Origin: Paraphysomonas bandaiensis
Taxonomy: Eukaryota; Chrysophyceae
DNA length: 64,000 bases
Direction of reading: 5' to 3'
Assembly: GCA_965644295.1 (NCBI GenBank)
Contig: CBFFRP010000041.1
Coordinates: 62,001 to 126,000 of the forward strand
Under the pieces are notes generated by a model, which had not been told where the DNA came from, did no database searches, and was given only the letters and a program-made list of their open reading frames with translations. Of the stretch, positions 47,110 to 59,586 are shown piece after piece; position 1 is the first letter of the stretch; every line of letters begins with the position of its first letter. The position numbers were made by a program, and so were the translations under genes.

Positions 47110-48957
47110 ATGATACAACAGAATTCTTTGGGATATAGTTATGTTAATGTTACTGATGAGTGTCGACTTGTTCTTTCCTATCCTAATCCGGTCAGTAGAG
47201 GGTATGAGTTCGATGTGACGTTGAAGCTAATAGACACCTCAAACACAGCAAAGTACGCCATATATTATACTGTCTGTCTGATATCCTAATCTCGTATTGT
47301 CAGTGAGGTGTCTGCTAGTTTGAAATCGTTTACAATCTACGATATAATTGCGGACGTGTATAGGGACTGTACTCTGGTAGGTCATGTGTGTGTATACGAT
47401 ATATAATGTCACCATGTGTATGCAGCGACCACTATCAGATGAGAGTAAATTTGAGGATGGATCATTAACAGCTACATGCTTTCTGGATCCAGTACTGACA
47501 CCGCTCAATAAGATATGGCTGTTTTATGCGGAAGTACAATTGCAATTTGGCACAGATAAACCAATTGTCGTACAAGCGAAGTCAAAAGTCTTGACCTTTT
47601 TCAAATTAGCCATTATAGACTTCAACGTGCATGGGGAACGATGTACATCAATAAATGATATTGTATATCGCCTCGGTGCTGAGGATAATACTATCCAGTT
47701 TAAGGTAGTTATTAAGGACGGCACTGGCAAGACAGTGGACTTCGCTGATCGGGTGGGTCGATATGCTATACTCGCGTACGAATTTAACTCTATTGATACT
47801 TCAGGTGATACTAAATGTGCGATGTCTAAATGATAGGGGTAATGAAGTTGCGAGTATTCGTAGCGACACAGATACTCCTGTCTTTGAAGTAATATCAGAA
47901 CGAACGGATCAATCTATTGGTAATAACGGGAATGGTAGCAAGGGTTATGCCGATGTTTGTGTGAGGTTTAATGACGTGCCACGCGATCATCAGAACAAGG
48001 TAAATGTAGTGAGCTATTACTCCAACAGTTCTAACATCATATAGAAATTTGTAATCGAAGTTGGGTCGAATGATAACCGTATAACGCGTACGTCCACACC
48101 CCCTATTTTGTTCAAGACATACGAGGAACCTCGTTTATGTCGCACAGTTACTGTGTTGCCAAAGCTAGTTATTAAAGAATTAACTGTCAGAGGGAAAGAA
48201 GTTGTACCTGCTGAGGAAATTATGTATTGCAAAGAAGGTCCGCGTGACGAAAACACTATCCAATTTAAAGTTGTTATTGTGGACGGTGCTGGCAATCCAG
48301 TAAAGCTCGATTATCCGGTGGGTCAATAAGAAATACCTTTCAAATGAGTTTAACTCTAGTGATACTTCAGGTGATATTGAAGTTGCGGTGTAGATATGAT
48401 ACTGGTGGCGATATAGCGAATATTCGTAGCGACACAGATACTCCTGTCTTTGAAGTAATATCGGAACGAACGGATCAATCTATTGGCATTCAGGGTTATG
48501 CCGATGTTTGTGTGAGGTTTAATGATGTGTCACGCAACCATCAGAACAAGGTAAATGTAGTGAGCTATTACTCCATCAGTTCTAACATATCATATAGAAA
48601 TTTGTAATCGAAGTGGGGTCGAATGATGACCGTGTAACCCCTACGTCCACACCCCCTATTTTAGTGAAATCCAGAGAATCCCCTCCTAAGTTCAAAAAAG
48701 AAAGTGAAATGGGAGGACCTCTACATATGTTATCACGTGTGGCATCCGACAGTCGTTACGCTCTTAAAACAATCACAAATAAAGATGTGGTGGAGTGGAT
48801 GCGCAAAGTTATCACAACGCTTCCGTCTTTGGAAAGGAAGCGGGTATATGACGATAATATGAAGCAGGAAATTTGGCTTGCAGCGGATCCCAATCCTGCA
48901 ATCCAAGAATTGTTGACATCCTGTCCACTATCGAAGAGTCAAAGGACTCACTATTGA
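47110..48957 (+). CDS. Unknown protein with a recent internal exon duplication
   Basis: Seven exons (47110-47252, 47304-47376, 47426-47752, 47805-47999, 48045-48317, 48371-48550, 48598-48957) give 516 residues. I recognise no family. The sequence is beta-rich and hydrophilic, without signal peptide or membrane segment. The block covering the end of exon 3, intron, exon 4, intron and start of exon 5 is repeated as the end of exon 5 to exon 7. Both copies encode NTIQFKVVI, RSDTDTPVFEVISERTDQSI, YADVCVRFNDV and FVIEVGSND. The introns are also nearly identical, so the duplication is recent. The unduplicated C-terminal 100 residues contain a helical, charged segment (VVEWMRKVITTLPSLERKRV). Confidence 0.7.
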
Positions 48958-49666
48958 TTATGTGATTTTCTCCGTGTTTTAGATATTAGAACTGAAATGT
49001 CCCATGCGCTGACAACTTCCAGTTACGTTTTAATATTTTTGTATTGCAATGTACAAAAGCGCTAAATTCATCGTTTAATTCATTGTCTTGTCATATATAG
49101 GCGAGTATTATTCTTGATAGGTGCTTGGTGCTTACACATTTTAATAGCGTAACGTAATAATTACAATTTCATTGCTCGCAGAAGGTTGCAATTAGTCATA
49201 GTAAATTACAATTCACTGCTAAGTATAAGAACATATTAGAATTAGAACTTGGAAAACATAAAGGGTGATGGCCATCACCCTAAATGGCTATTAAAATGGT
49301 GGTAAGGTTGGCCTCTCATTATAAATTTCTTTACATTTTGATAGCCACCGCTTCTTTGTACAGTCGAGTACGTTTCTTTCCTCTTGACCTCGAGCTAAAA
49401 GACTAAGATCAGCGTATATGCTTTAAGTCCAGCTGAATACCTTTTTAGTTTTAAGATATCTCTAAGTAGTTTGGCAAACATATTCTTACCAATCCTGCCT
49501 TACAAGATACTGCAGTGTGGTATGTACATAATAGTATTATCAGGGCTTTTTACTGTTTCTGCAGTCGAAATCATGGATATTTAGAGTTTGGTCTGATTGA
49601 CGGATACGATGCGATTCGTACAAACTGAACTTAGCTGTGCTTCTATATTATTATTGTGAAGAGCAT
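48958..49666. other. Intergenic DNA before the tandem duplication
   Basis: AT-rich DNA with a perfect 20-bp palindrome at 49262-49281 followed by ATGG-rich sequence that resembles hAT subterminal repeats. No gene recognised. Confidence 0.45.
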
Positions 49667-50846
49667 TATCCTGAGTTATAGAGGATAGCAATACCCAATT
49701 GTGCAAACAGCTCTGCACTCTGAAAAATGTAAGCAAATTGAGGAAACATGGCCAACAGCTTGTCCTTTTGTGAGGAATTACATGGGTTCCATATTTACCA
49801 TGCTCCAAAGATTTTTGGAGTTGGCAGGAGATCTGGGCAGGTGAACTTTTGGCGATGCTGTCAACGTCTTAATCCCAAATACAGCGACACATGATAAATT
49901 ATAACGCTTGACAGAGTTAAGAGATTTTGAAAACGTTTCTATGACCAAACCAACTAATTACCGCTGCTTGAAGCATATTTACTCCACTACTAATTGCGTA
50001 GAAAGGCTATTCAGTAGAGAAAATCTATGACACCTCTTTGATTGGAGGCCCTTATATGCTCTTGCGCTTTTTAATAGACTTCTGCGTAATGCAAGTACAC
50101 AGTTGAAGATGCTATTCGTGCTTCTAATGTAAGTAACTCATTTAATTAGACAATAATTGTTAACAATTTAAATTGCAATTATAATTACGCGAGATATATT
50201 ATTATAACTAGTAATAGGAATTTAATTGCTAATAATTTAGTTGCAATTAATTGTTATGCAGCCCTGCTTTGATACTTGAGAATATAAAATATTATAATGT
50301 CTGATTATTATTTTAGCAAAGTCATATGTAAGTGTTAAAATACTAAACAGAAATCTATTTAGTACTAATATCTTACTATTTATCGCTACGGAGGCGGCTT
50401 GTGCGTAAAACGATCCTCCTCCGCTCTCTGTCCTTAAGATGAACTAGCTCGGATGAAAGAATGGTGGGGAAATCCGGGATGATATCTGATAACGCTAATA
50501 TCCTACTCTTTAACGCTATGAATTCCGCTTGTGCGTCACCGCAAGCACCAAAAGGTGCAACCAGACTTGCTATATCACTCAAGCAAACGCTGTGAGCAAG
50601 CAGAATGTTAATATACCTGACATCTGCTGACCTCAGGATTTTCACTTCATACCCAGGGGATGCCCTTGAGGTGGGCCCAATCCCGGATGCCAGTTTATTT
50701 GTCAAGTCTCAAAGACGGTTACACAAGTAACACTTCTTATGTTAGTGTCCTTCTTGCCCTCTTGTATCATACAAGCATTTGGCTATGAGACTCATTGGCA
50801 ATAATTGGCAATTAAATTAATTGGTTTTAAAAATGATAATTCTTTC
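49667..50846. repeat. 1180-bp tandem duplication, copy 1
   Basis: The sequence from 49667 is repeated at an offset of exactly 1180 bp. I compared several hundred bases and found no difference. Each unit carries a hATC remnant (CVERLFSREN, near 49998-50030) and one R2 repeat with a 109-residue minus-strand open frame (50376-50705). Complete identity suggests a very recent duplication or a misassembly. Confidence 0.92.
50376..50705 (-). other. Open frame within repeat R2 (also at 51556-51885)
   Basis: A 109-residue frame starting MTNKLASGIGPTSRASPGYE and containing HSVCLSDIASLVAPFGACGD. No domain is recognised. The same R2 sequence recurs at 32.8 kb and 61.5 kb with indels that break the frame. 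It may be the remains of a transposable element protein; I do not claim a functional gene. Confidence 0.4.
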
Positions 50847-52026
50847 TATCCTGAGTTATAGAGGATAGCAATACCCAATTGTGCAAACAGCTCTGCACTC
50901 TGAAAAATGTAAGCAAATTGAGGAAACATGGCCAACAGCTTGTCCTTTTGTGAGGAATTACATGGGTTCCATATTTACCATGCTCCAAAGATTTTTGGAG
51001 TTGGCAGGAGATCTGGGCAGGTGAACTTTTGGCGATGCTGTCAACGTCTTAATCCCAAATACAGCGACACATGATAAATTATAACGCTTGACAGAGTTAA
51101 GAGATTTTGAAAACGTTTCTATGACCAAACCAACTAATTACCGCTGCTTGAAGCATATTTACTCCACTACTAATTGCGTAGAAAGGCTATTCAGTAGAGA
51201 AAATCTATGACACCTCTTTGATTGGAGGCCCTTATATGCTCTTGCGCTTTTTAATAGACTTCTGCGTAATGCAAGTACACAGTTGAAGATGCTATTCGTG
51301 CTTCTAATGTAAGTAACTCATTTAATTAGACAATAATTGTTAACAATTTAAATTGCAATTATAATTACGCGAGATATATTATTATAACTAGTAATAGGAA
51401 TTTAATTGCTAATAATTTAGTTGCAATTAATTGTTATGCAGCCCTGCTTTGATACTTGAGAATATAAAATATTATAATGTCTGATTATTATTTTAGCAAA
51501 GTCATATGTAAGTGTTAAAATACTAAACAGAAATCTATTTAGTACTAATATCTTACTATTTATCGCTACGGAGGCGGCTTGTGCGTAAAACGATCCTCCT
51601 CCGCTCTCTGTCCTTAAGATGAACTAGCTCGGATGAAAGAATGGTGGGGAAATCCGGGATGATATCTGATAACGCTAATATCCTACTCTTTAACGCTATG
51701 AATTCCGCTTGTGCGTCACCGCAAGCACCAAAAGGTGCAACCAGACTTGCTATATCACTCAAGCAAACGCTGTGAGCAAGCAGAATGTTAATATACCTGA
51801 CATCTGCTGACCTCAGGATTTTCACTTCATACCCAGGGGATGCCCTTGAGGTGGGCCCAATCCCGGATGCCAGTTTATTTGTCAAGTCTCAAAGACGGTT
51901 ACACAAGTAACACTTCTTATGTTAGTGTCCTTCTTGCCCTCTTGTATCATACAAGCATTTGGCTATGAGACTCATTGGCAATAATTGGCAATTAAATTAA
52001 TTGGTTTTAAAAATGATAATTCTTTC
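50847..52026. repeat. 1180-bp tandem duplication, copy 2
   Basis: Second copy of the unit at 49667-50846; the same minus-strand open frame is at 51556-51885. Matching continues three bases past 52026, then the sequences diverge. Confidence 0.92.
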
Positions 52027-52055
52027 TATTATTATTATGTAAAAATAATACTGCC

Positions 52056-52497
52056 CCATTCCGAAAGTGTGGCTATACAGTAGGCTCGCTGATACACCAC
52101 ATATAAAACCAAGCTTTTGTGCTCATTTTATCACCCCCCTGCCTGTGTTTGCCTTCACAAAGTTACGTGGGATTTCTCATTGCTCTGCATGACTTATATA
52201 TATACTTCAAAAAGATTCTAGCAAAGCCATGTTGTACCTTCTTTTTATCACCTAACATGTAATCATGCAATGATGCAGAATAGACCTAACATGGCATTGG
52301 CTGAGCCTCTTCTCTCCCCCAAAATGTGCGGGGTTACTTGCATTCACATATGGGCTATATGTAAGTATTGTTTAGATCTCGCTGGGACTTGCTTGATGCC
52401 GACACACAAAGATCATTACGTCGGTTTAGAGGGTGTACATATTGCATAAAATCAACACTAACACTTTAAGGCCTCGCTCCCAGAATGGGGCAATTAT
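52056..52497. mobile_element. Dispersed element R3, copy 1 (MITE-like)
   Basis: About 440 bp whose ends are inverted: GCCCCATTCCGAAAGTGTGG on the left and, reversed, GCCCCATTCTGGGAGCGAGG on the right. The interior matches 58055-58430 in opposite orientation over most of its length, with about 75-80% likeness by eye. No transposase is visible and no clear flank duplication was found. Confidence 0.65.
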
Positions 52498-52733
52498 TAT
52501 TGGGAAACGTTAATTAATTGGCTGGTTTAATTATATAGCATCTATCTTAAGATGTATAGCTAATGATCATAGGACACACAAAGTTTTACTATGATACGAG
52601 AGGCCTTTCTGGTCTAGGAAGAATGCCTAAGCGACACAAGCGGCCCGACTGACCCTTCCGCCTGTCTGTGTGTATAGGTACAAACCCATTATCTGTCTGT
52701 GTGTATGGAATATGGAATGTGTGTACAAACCCA

Positions 52734-53107
52734 TTATCTCATCACACAAGAGAGTAATAACATGAACGGCTTTTGGATAAATGATGTACCTGCACACGAA
52801 GGTGACCTCAGTGAAGAGAAAGGGAATGATGAAGACGACGAGGCCATTCGTTTACGTAGGCACAACTGAAAGCGCAGAAAAGCACGCACCAAACTTCCAA
52901 CACAATATCGTTGCATGATGAAGCTTTTGTATAACGTTTGTGAAAGGTTGTTACGACATATATTTGCAAGCAAATGACACCTTAACACCTTGAAGTGTTA
53001 ATCGGTATCTTTGGGATGAGATTAGAGTTCCGAAAGTTATTCTAAAATTCGGAAATAGAATTGGTTACCTGTCACCAAATAGCTGTTACGCAAGCCCGAT
53101 CCATAAA
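52734..53107 (+). pseudogene. hAT transposase C-terminal remnant with terminal repeat
   Basis: Broken frames on the plus strand preserve NVCERLLRHIFASK and, after shifts, NRYLWDEIRV, recognisable as the hATC dimerisation domain. About 50 bp later comes GTTACGCAAGCCCGA (53085-53099), matching the right inverted end of the intact-ended hAT at 30.9-32.8 kb. The left end was not found. Confidence 0.65.
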
Positions 53108-54367
53108 ACACTATATGCAACAATCCTTCTCAGATATCCACTTCCATGGTGGTACTCTAATGTGTTAAAATTAATATATCATATTTAAAGAATTGTCATT
53201 AAACATGTGGTACATAGTACATATATATATAGCTAGATAAGATTGAAGTGAACGAGTCCTAGTTGCCTCTTATATCTTACATAACAATGTTAATTATAAC
53301 TGGATATGCTACAAGCAACTTCTATGAGCTACATGTGCTATCTATCGATTCCCTGCCGGTGAAGTAATCGACGTGTTTATTCAGTGGACACGATATCACT
53401 GTATACTACATACTACTATCAGTGAGTATAGCATACATGATCATATACAGCACTCACTTACCTTAACTACATCCACATAACCAATAAGAGGAACTGCCAT
53501 AACTCGATCCCACTATCCATATATTTAATTCAGATTCCACAGCACTGAGAAGTCATCGCTTCGATTAGAGGATTAGTGTGTGCTCAGAGTGCTGTGGAAT
53601 CTGATGATATCAAACACTGAGTGTATGAATGCTATAATTCCACAGTGGCATCTTCATTATTAATAGTTCTGTCATGTCAGTGTGTATCAATACACTCCCA
53701 TGTCTAGATGAGGACCATCCCCTGGGCATCCTCGATGATCAGCCTGGAAGGCAGAGTATGCAGTCGACGTGTAGGACATACTGTATACATACACGAAGCC
53801 GGCAGATAGGGTTTCTTGAGGAAAAAGCCAGTTTTGAGGAACACAAAGTTGCTATTTTTGCACTAACCCCCCCCAAAAAAAACAACTCTCTCACTTGATT
53901 TTTATTGACAGGAATAATGAACATGAAACCACTCAGTTAACGCCTCTAATTAGAGTACCATGGAGTACCAGGAGTGCCAGGAGTACATATTGAGCTTCTT
54001 CCTCACTCTCACCTCACATCATGTGGCCGGTGTGGCTATCATATTGATATGGATACGATTTTAACATAGAATTCCAGGGTTTTCAGTGTTGATGTACAGA
54101 GTATATCAAACCCGATATTGTCCATATTTGGGATATTGGAGGCATACACCAAAAATAAATAATAGGGATTTTTTAAATAAAGACTTCAGAAAACCATGTT
54201 TTCGTGGAAGATTTTAGGATTTCCTACAGAGTATGTCGTCCTATATTTGGACAAGCGAAAGATGTGCATAGAAACCATATAAAAAAACCATATCACAAAT
54301 CAACATACATCCATATCTCTAGACGACTATATACACACATATATATATACATATCCAGCAGTTGAAT
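53108..54367. other. Intergenic DNA before the GHKL-nuclease gene
   Basis: AT-rich. Contains an imperfect inverted repeat, CAGATTCCACAGCACTGAG at 53531-53549 with its reverse complement at 53583-53603, able to form a hairpin. No coding exon is recognised. Confidence 0.5.
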
Positions 54368-57300
54368 ATGTGGGGGGAAGATGAAATTGTATCTATTTCT
54401 ATAGAAAACAAGATCAAGTATGGTTCAGATGTGGGGCAGGCTCTGTTTCGAATGCTCAGACACTACCAGAGTGGTGACAGAGCTGTCCCCACTGGCCAGT
54501 CGCCTATATGGCTATTAGAACTACTTCAGAATGCAATAGACGCTGGTGCGGGGAGACTGAAGCTTATATTTGGTAGTGATAATACTGTGATAATAACTCA
54601 TGACAGTAGCAATAGGAAGGAACAAGGTCAGACCCCTTACACTCATATGACATGTGTATCATTGATAAGATCATGCCCTTATTTTAAACTTCTTTTAGGC
54701 ATGCAGCTGGACGAAGTGAAGGCCTTAAGTAATGTTTCTACCACTACGAAGTCCCTGTCTTCCATTGGTAATTACCCAACTGCTACCATAGATTTACATG
54801 TATATCTGAGATGACGTAGGGTTCTTTGGGATTGGGTTTAAATCGGTATTTAATGTGTTTCAAGAAGTTCGTTTGGCTACGAAGTGTGCTACTGGGGGGC
54901 ATGTGTTATTCCACGTTGGTGGGACACTACCATTATCAAGATCAGATATGCTTAACACTACTCTACCTGAATGGATTCCTGAACCCTTGCCATTGTCGTC
55001 AAACATAATGAGTGACTTTTATGATACTACATTTGTCCTCTCAGGGTGGAGATTTCTAAGCGAGTCTTCTAGGAATGTATTGAAAGAGATTATGAGTTGT
55101 GCTTGGGCACTCTGGCCGATATTAAAAATACATGGACTAAGAGATGTATGTGTCGTCCAAGGTGAACAGAGCATAGAGGTCATGGCGCCGTTGGACGGAC
55201 AGTATTTTGCTATCGAGGTTCCATGGGTTCCGTCTAAGAAGGCCATGCATTCTATGATAAAAATGCGCGATCTCAGTGTCAGGTCTCCTATAAGAACTGC
55301 TCTCTACCTACGGGGAGTTATCCGCCTTCCTATTCACACATCTTGTGATAGTCTGGTGTATTCCACATTTCCCACGCAGCTACAAACAGGTCTAGGTTTT
55401 TGTCTTGATGGACCGTTCATGGTCGATGCCAATAGACGAAATCTTTGTTGGGATAATGGGCGTGGGAAGGAATGGAATGGAGAATTAGTAAATTTAATTC
55501 CTTGCGTCATTAAAAAAGTAGCTACATGGCTTCCATCCTATATCAATGGCCTTTCTCGTGAAAAAAGGTTTGTCGAACAGGAGTTGAATGCGGGTTTAAA
55601 ACTTATTTTTGAATGGAAGAAAGATATTGCCAAGAATAAAACACTAATGGGACATTATTTAATTTCTAGTGCAAAGGAGAATGAACTTTGTAAAATACTA
55701 TCCCATGTTCCTTTTATACCAGTGAAGAGAGGGAATAACGAATATGAATGGGTGTGCCCTGTCGATATTACCTGGCCGAGTGAATGGTGTATTGAAATAC
55801 GTAACGCCTATGAACTGTACCCAACTCTCCCTTGTCTGAAACGCTCCCACCTGAAGTGCGTTTATAACCTTTCTTCCCGGGTGGCATTTCCGTCGAACTT
55901 TAATCTAACCGCAGAGGCCATTCGGCGTTGGCTTTCTTCCTTCTCTGACCCTGAGGAGGCCAATCAAGCTCTTCAGGAACTGTGGACTAAAGCTCCAGCT
56001 GGCATCAAAATACCATGTATACCTGTTCATGTGTATTCAGTCGACATGCAACCTGCAGCAGTGGACCCTGTTAAGAGGGGTGATTCGTACAACTTTGTTC
56101 CTTTTTCTGACTCGGTGTATCACACCTGTGATGTGCCTGCTATGTGGCTGGAAGTAATCATAGAATGTGTTCAAGAGGTGAAACTTACCGCTCACGTAGT
56201 TGCTAAGAAATATAATGACGCGGTGAAGCAATACAATAACGCAGTGAAGCCGAACGGGAAACGAATTCCCTCTGTGATGGATGTCTGCTTTATCACCACT
56301 TTGCTTAGCAAAGTGGAAGATATGGCCAAGAGATTTGATATGGCAATTCGATTCGCAGAACTCAGATACTTTTATGCTGTACAAACTTCTGTTCGGGATG
56401 TAAATTATTGGGTAGTTACGGAAGAGGCGTTCGTTGCAGAATGTAAGCATGGCGCCAGCGTATATCCTTTCCCTACAGAGTGGATGTCTAATCTTGAGTT
56501 GTCAACTTCGGCCAAGGATTCATTGGCCAAAGCCATAAATAGTAGTATTATTGAAAGTGCTACGTGTTGCCATGTACACACCGACATGATTAATTCATCG
56601 TGTAGAGTGTCCCCGCTGGAGTGGAAAAAGGCGTTGTTTGATCCCAACACTTTTCTGGATATTTTTATTGTCAAGCGTACAAGACGCACACACGATGAAA
56701 GAGAAGCTAGAGAATTCGGCGATCATGTGGATTCGAAGTGTAATTGTACTGGGTGGGGAAGTAGAAGAGGATATACTCTGATCGATTTCGAACTTACGCC
56801 TGTTGCTTTAAATAGCATAGAGTTTCTGCCATATGCATTGAATATGGTTCCGCAGGATGATCTGATGAGCCGTTTGTATCGAAAAGCAAACTTTGAAAAC
56901 AGCCCCAGCAGTGCACGGCTAGCTGACTGGCTCGATAAGATCGATCTAAGTCAACCAGAATTCCCAGAATTTTTATTGCGTGCAACGAATAATACGGAAA
57001 AACGAGTTGTAAAATTGCCGTCACTATCCTGTGGGATAGGTATACGTCGAACACTACCTCCCATATGTGAGTTACAGCGACGTGATGAGGTCAATCGTAA
57101 TTATTTTATTGGAAAAGACTGGGATAATAATGAGGAATGGAAACTTAAGAGAGATTTTGTGATTGCAAATTCTGAGGATCCATTTTCACTTTTGATTGAC
57201 GACGAATGGGAGGTACTTCCCAATCGGACTGATGTTGGTAGGGGCGACCTGCTCTTTGCTAACGCGTCAGGTACTGAACTTGCTGTGGTGGAGACCAAAG

Positions 57301-57455
57301 CAAATAAGTGCTCGACGAATGCAAATTTACGTAGGCAAGCGGAGAAATATGCTCTTATGTTGTATAATTTATATGGTCACATTGTTAAAGTGCGTGCCTA
57401 TACAGTGATGCAAAAAATTGACAATTTGAAAGAAGTTGAATTAAATATTGTTTGA
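54368..57455 (+). CDS. GHKL (Hsp90-like) ATPase fused to PD-(D/E)XK-like nuclease domain
   Basis: Three exons (54368-54626, 54699-54767, 54811-57455) give 990 residues. N-terminal ATPase motifs appear in order: LLELLQNAIDAGAG (N-box, Mg-binding asparagine), VIITHDSSNRK (in place of DxGxG), and GFFGIGFKSVFNVF, the GxGFKSVF loop shared with sacsin and plant NOV proteins. The middle 700 residues have no motif I recognise. Near 918-940 comes GRGDLLFANASGTELAVVETKA, fitting D-(x)n-ExK of the Mrr/DUF3883-type endonuclease fold, followed by a helix (RRQAEKYALMLY) typical of it. Proteins joining these two domains are known from bacterial defence contexts. Role here is unknown. The first intron (72 nt) has no in-frame stop. 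Confidence 0.82.
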
Positions 57456-58054
57456 GCGTTTCAAAATGATGGGCACATTTAATCGTTCGCGGCTCCGGCT
57501 TCGTTCTACCGCACGTTTAATCTGGATTTATCCTCAACACATTACATGTGTTTAAGGTGTGAGATATATGTTCATGTATATAATATAAAAGTAATATCGG
57601 AAGTATAGTAATATTATTGAGGGATGAAATCTAACAATAATATTGCAATATATTGTTCCCTCTCTGTTAATAATAAACGATATCAATTCTTTGAATTACA
57701 TATACGAACTACGAATATGTTGTTAAGGTGTGTGTTACATTCATGGGAGGGTGGAATAGCTTCTAGAACAAAAAGAAAGGTCTCCGAGCGAAACGAAGAG
57801 TACAGCGGAGTTTTCTTAATAAATTCTTTTGGATATTAAATTACTAAAAAGGCAAACAAAATATACAAATCAGAAAGGTATCACATTGACAACAAGTGCG
57901 ACCACATTCAAAATTCACTTCAGTAAAATATTTAATAATTAAAATTAAAATTCAAATAACATGTAATAATAGGGACATTGCCCATAGCAATAATTTCCAA
58001 TGTTGAAGGTTTAGAGGTATGAATGGTGCTGAAGACACTGTAATACGCAACCAT
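57456..58054. other. Intergenic DNA
   Basis: AT-rich. The segment AACAATAATATTGCAATATA at about 57631 recurs inverted near 60184-60215. No gene recognised. Confidence 0.45.
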
Positions 58055-58430
58055 ATGTACCCCATTCCGAGGGCGTGACCTTGTAAGGTGCCAGTGTTAA
58101 TCAAACTAAGTAACCAAACAAGTCCAAGCTAGATACACCATATGGGATTACGAGAAACCCCGCGCATTCTAGAGGAGGAGGAGACTCGGCCAATACTACG
58201 CTAGGCCTACTCTGAGTTATGCATGGTCATGTGCTTCCGCGTAATCTTTGTTAGGTGATGGGAAAATGAACATGGCTATACTAGAACATATATAAGTTTT
58301 GAATAACTATGTGAAATCCTGCGTAATCGTAGCGAAGATGAACACGTTTGGGGCGAACAGAATCTGTGCGTGATCTATGTGGTCAGCTACGTTGGTACAC
58401 GGGTAGGCGAGTGGTAGAACCAAAAATCCG
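58055..58430. mobile_element. Dispersed element R3, copy 2 (inverted)
   Basis: Opposite-orientation relative of 52056-52497, sharing for example CCCCATTCCG at the start, the block TTAGGTGATG, and AACATGGCT. The far end is poorly conserved and I cannot fix it. Confidence 0.55.
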
Positions 58431-59586
58431 CCTTCTGTATACTCCACTGTGAAATGGCCAGTATGTGGCCCGATATGTTCTTGGTCAGCTCAAGTTGTTA
58501 AGACCTGGAGCAGTGTCCCAATTGAGCAGCCTGAAGCACAAGCGTATTAGACAGTGGACATGACTCAGTTTGCATATCTTAGGTCTACGCCATAGCACTG
58601 CTCACTCGTGGAAGGCTTAGAAACTTGGGAAAGTTCATTCATACACAGCATAAGTGGGAGTCAGGTGTTGTTACTTCTAATGATTACCGAAGTGTAGGCC
58701 AGAGTTCGAATATGTTTTCTCTTTTGCGTACATATAAGATCGCAGGTGTTTGTTATTTATGTTTGAAATGAGTCAGCTGTTCCAACTGCTGTCTGTATAT
58801 GTACACCAAGATGAGTTCGCTGCTAATATATGGCTGTATTTACACAGAAAACAACAAAGAGAGATAACAGAATGCTAATGACGAGTGAATCCTGATATTC
58901 ATTCCATTCTATTGATCGGTCCAGTTCATCGTGAGGCAGTGTTAGACTAGAGGACATTGCACTGCAGAGAGCGGCATGACCCCCCCTCTCCCTGTGTGTG
59001 AAGTGGTTACATTGTCTGCTGAACTCCTGAAATGTTGAGCCTTAATATCTGAGTTTCTATTGCATTCAAACCAATGCAATGGAATACTAGTGCAAGTTAA
59101 GGTGCCTCTAACTGCCTGCGCATCATACACAGCCACATGTGCTGCTGTGTACTACTTTGTATCTTCAGTGCCGCTGTACGTGAATATATCTGTTGGCATA
59201 TCTCGAAAATTCCAAGTTTTTCGATTTATAACAAAAGAAATTTCTAGAAATAGCGGTTTTATGGTGATAGAATAATAAATATTGAAAAACGGGATATTTT
59301 TAGAGCTCGTTGATGATACGAGCAGGACATGATAGTGTTCGTGCTGGACATACTGGTACTGTTGTACATAGGCAGAGCAGTACATATATACATCTACGTA
59401 TAGAACAATGCACACATAGTTGTTCCATGGACACAGTACAGCAGTACGTGTAGTGGAGTACTCATCAGCTCAGACGGAACACACAGTCCAGTGTATGTAT
59501 GTACAGACAGGATCAGCCACATGGCTGCATCACATGCACGTCTCTTAACGAACACAAGTCACACTTATCTCTAAGTTCATAAGATA
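58431..59586. other. Intergenic DNA before glutaredoxin
   Basis: No conserved coding exon, repeat or RNA gene was recognised in this 1.1 kb. Confidence 0.45.

Noticed and set aside
57624-57839. 71-residue plus-strand frame after the GHKL gene
   Set aside because: No homology features, AT-rich, and its start overlaps a small repeat.
58395-58450. tRNA-like segment (GGCGAGTGGTAGAAC) considered as a tRNA gene or SINE head
   Set aside because: No matching B box or foldable cloverleaf could be found; the area belongs to the end of repeat R3.
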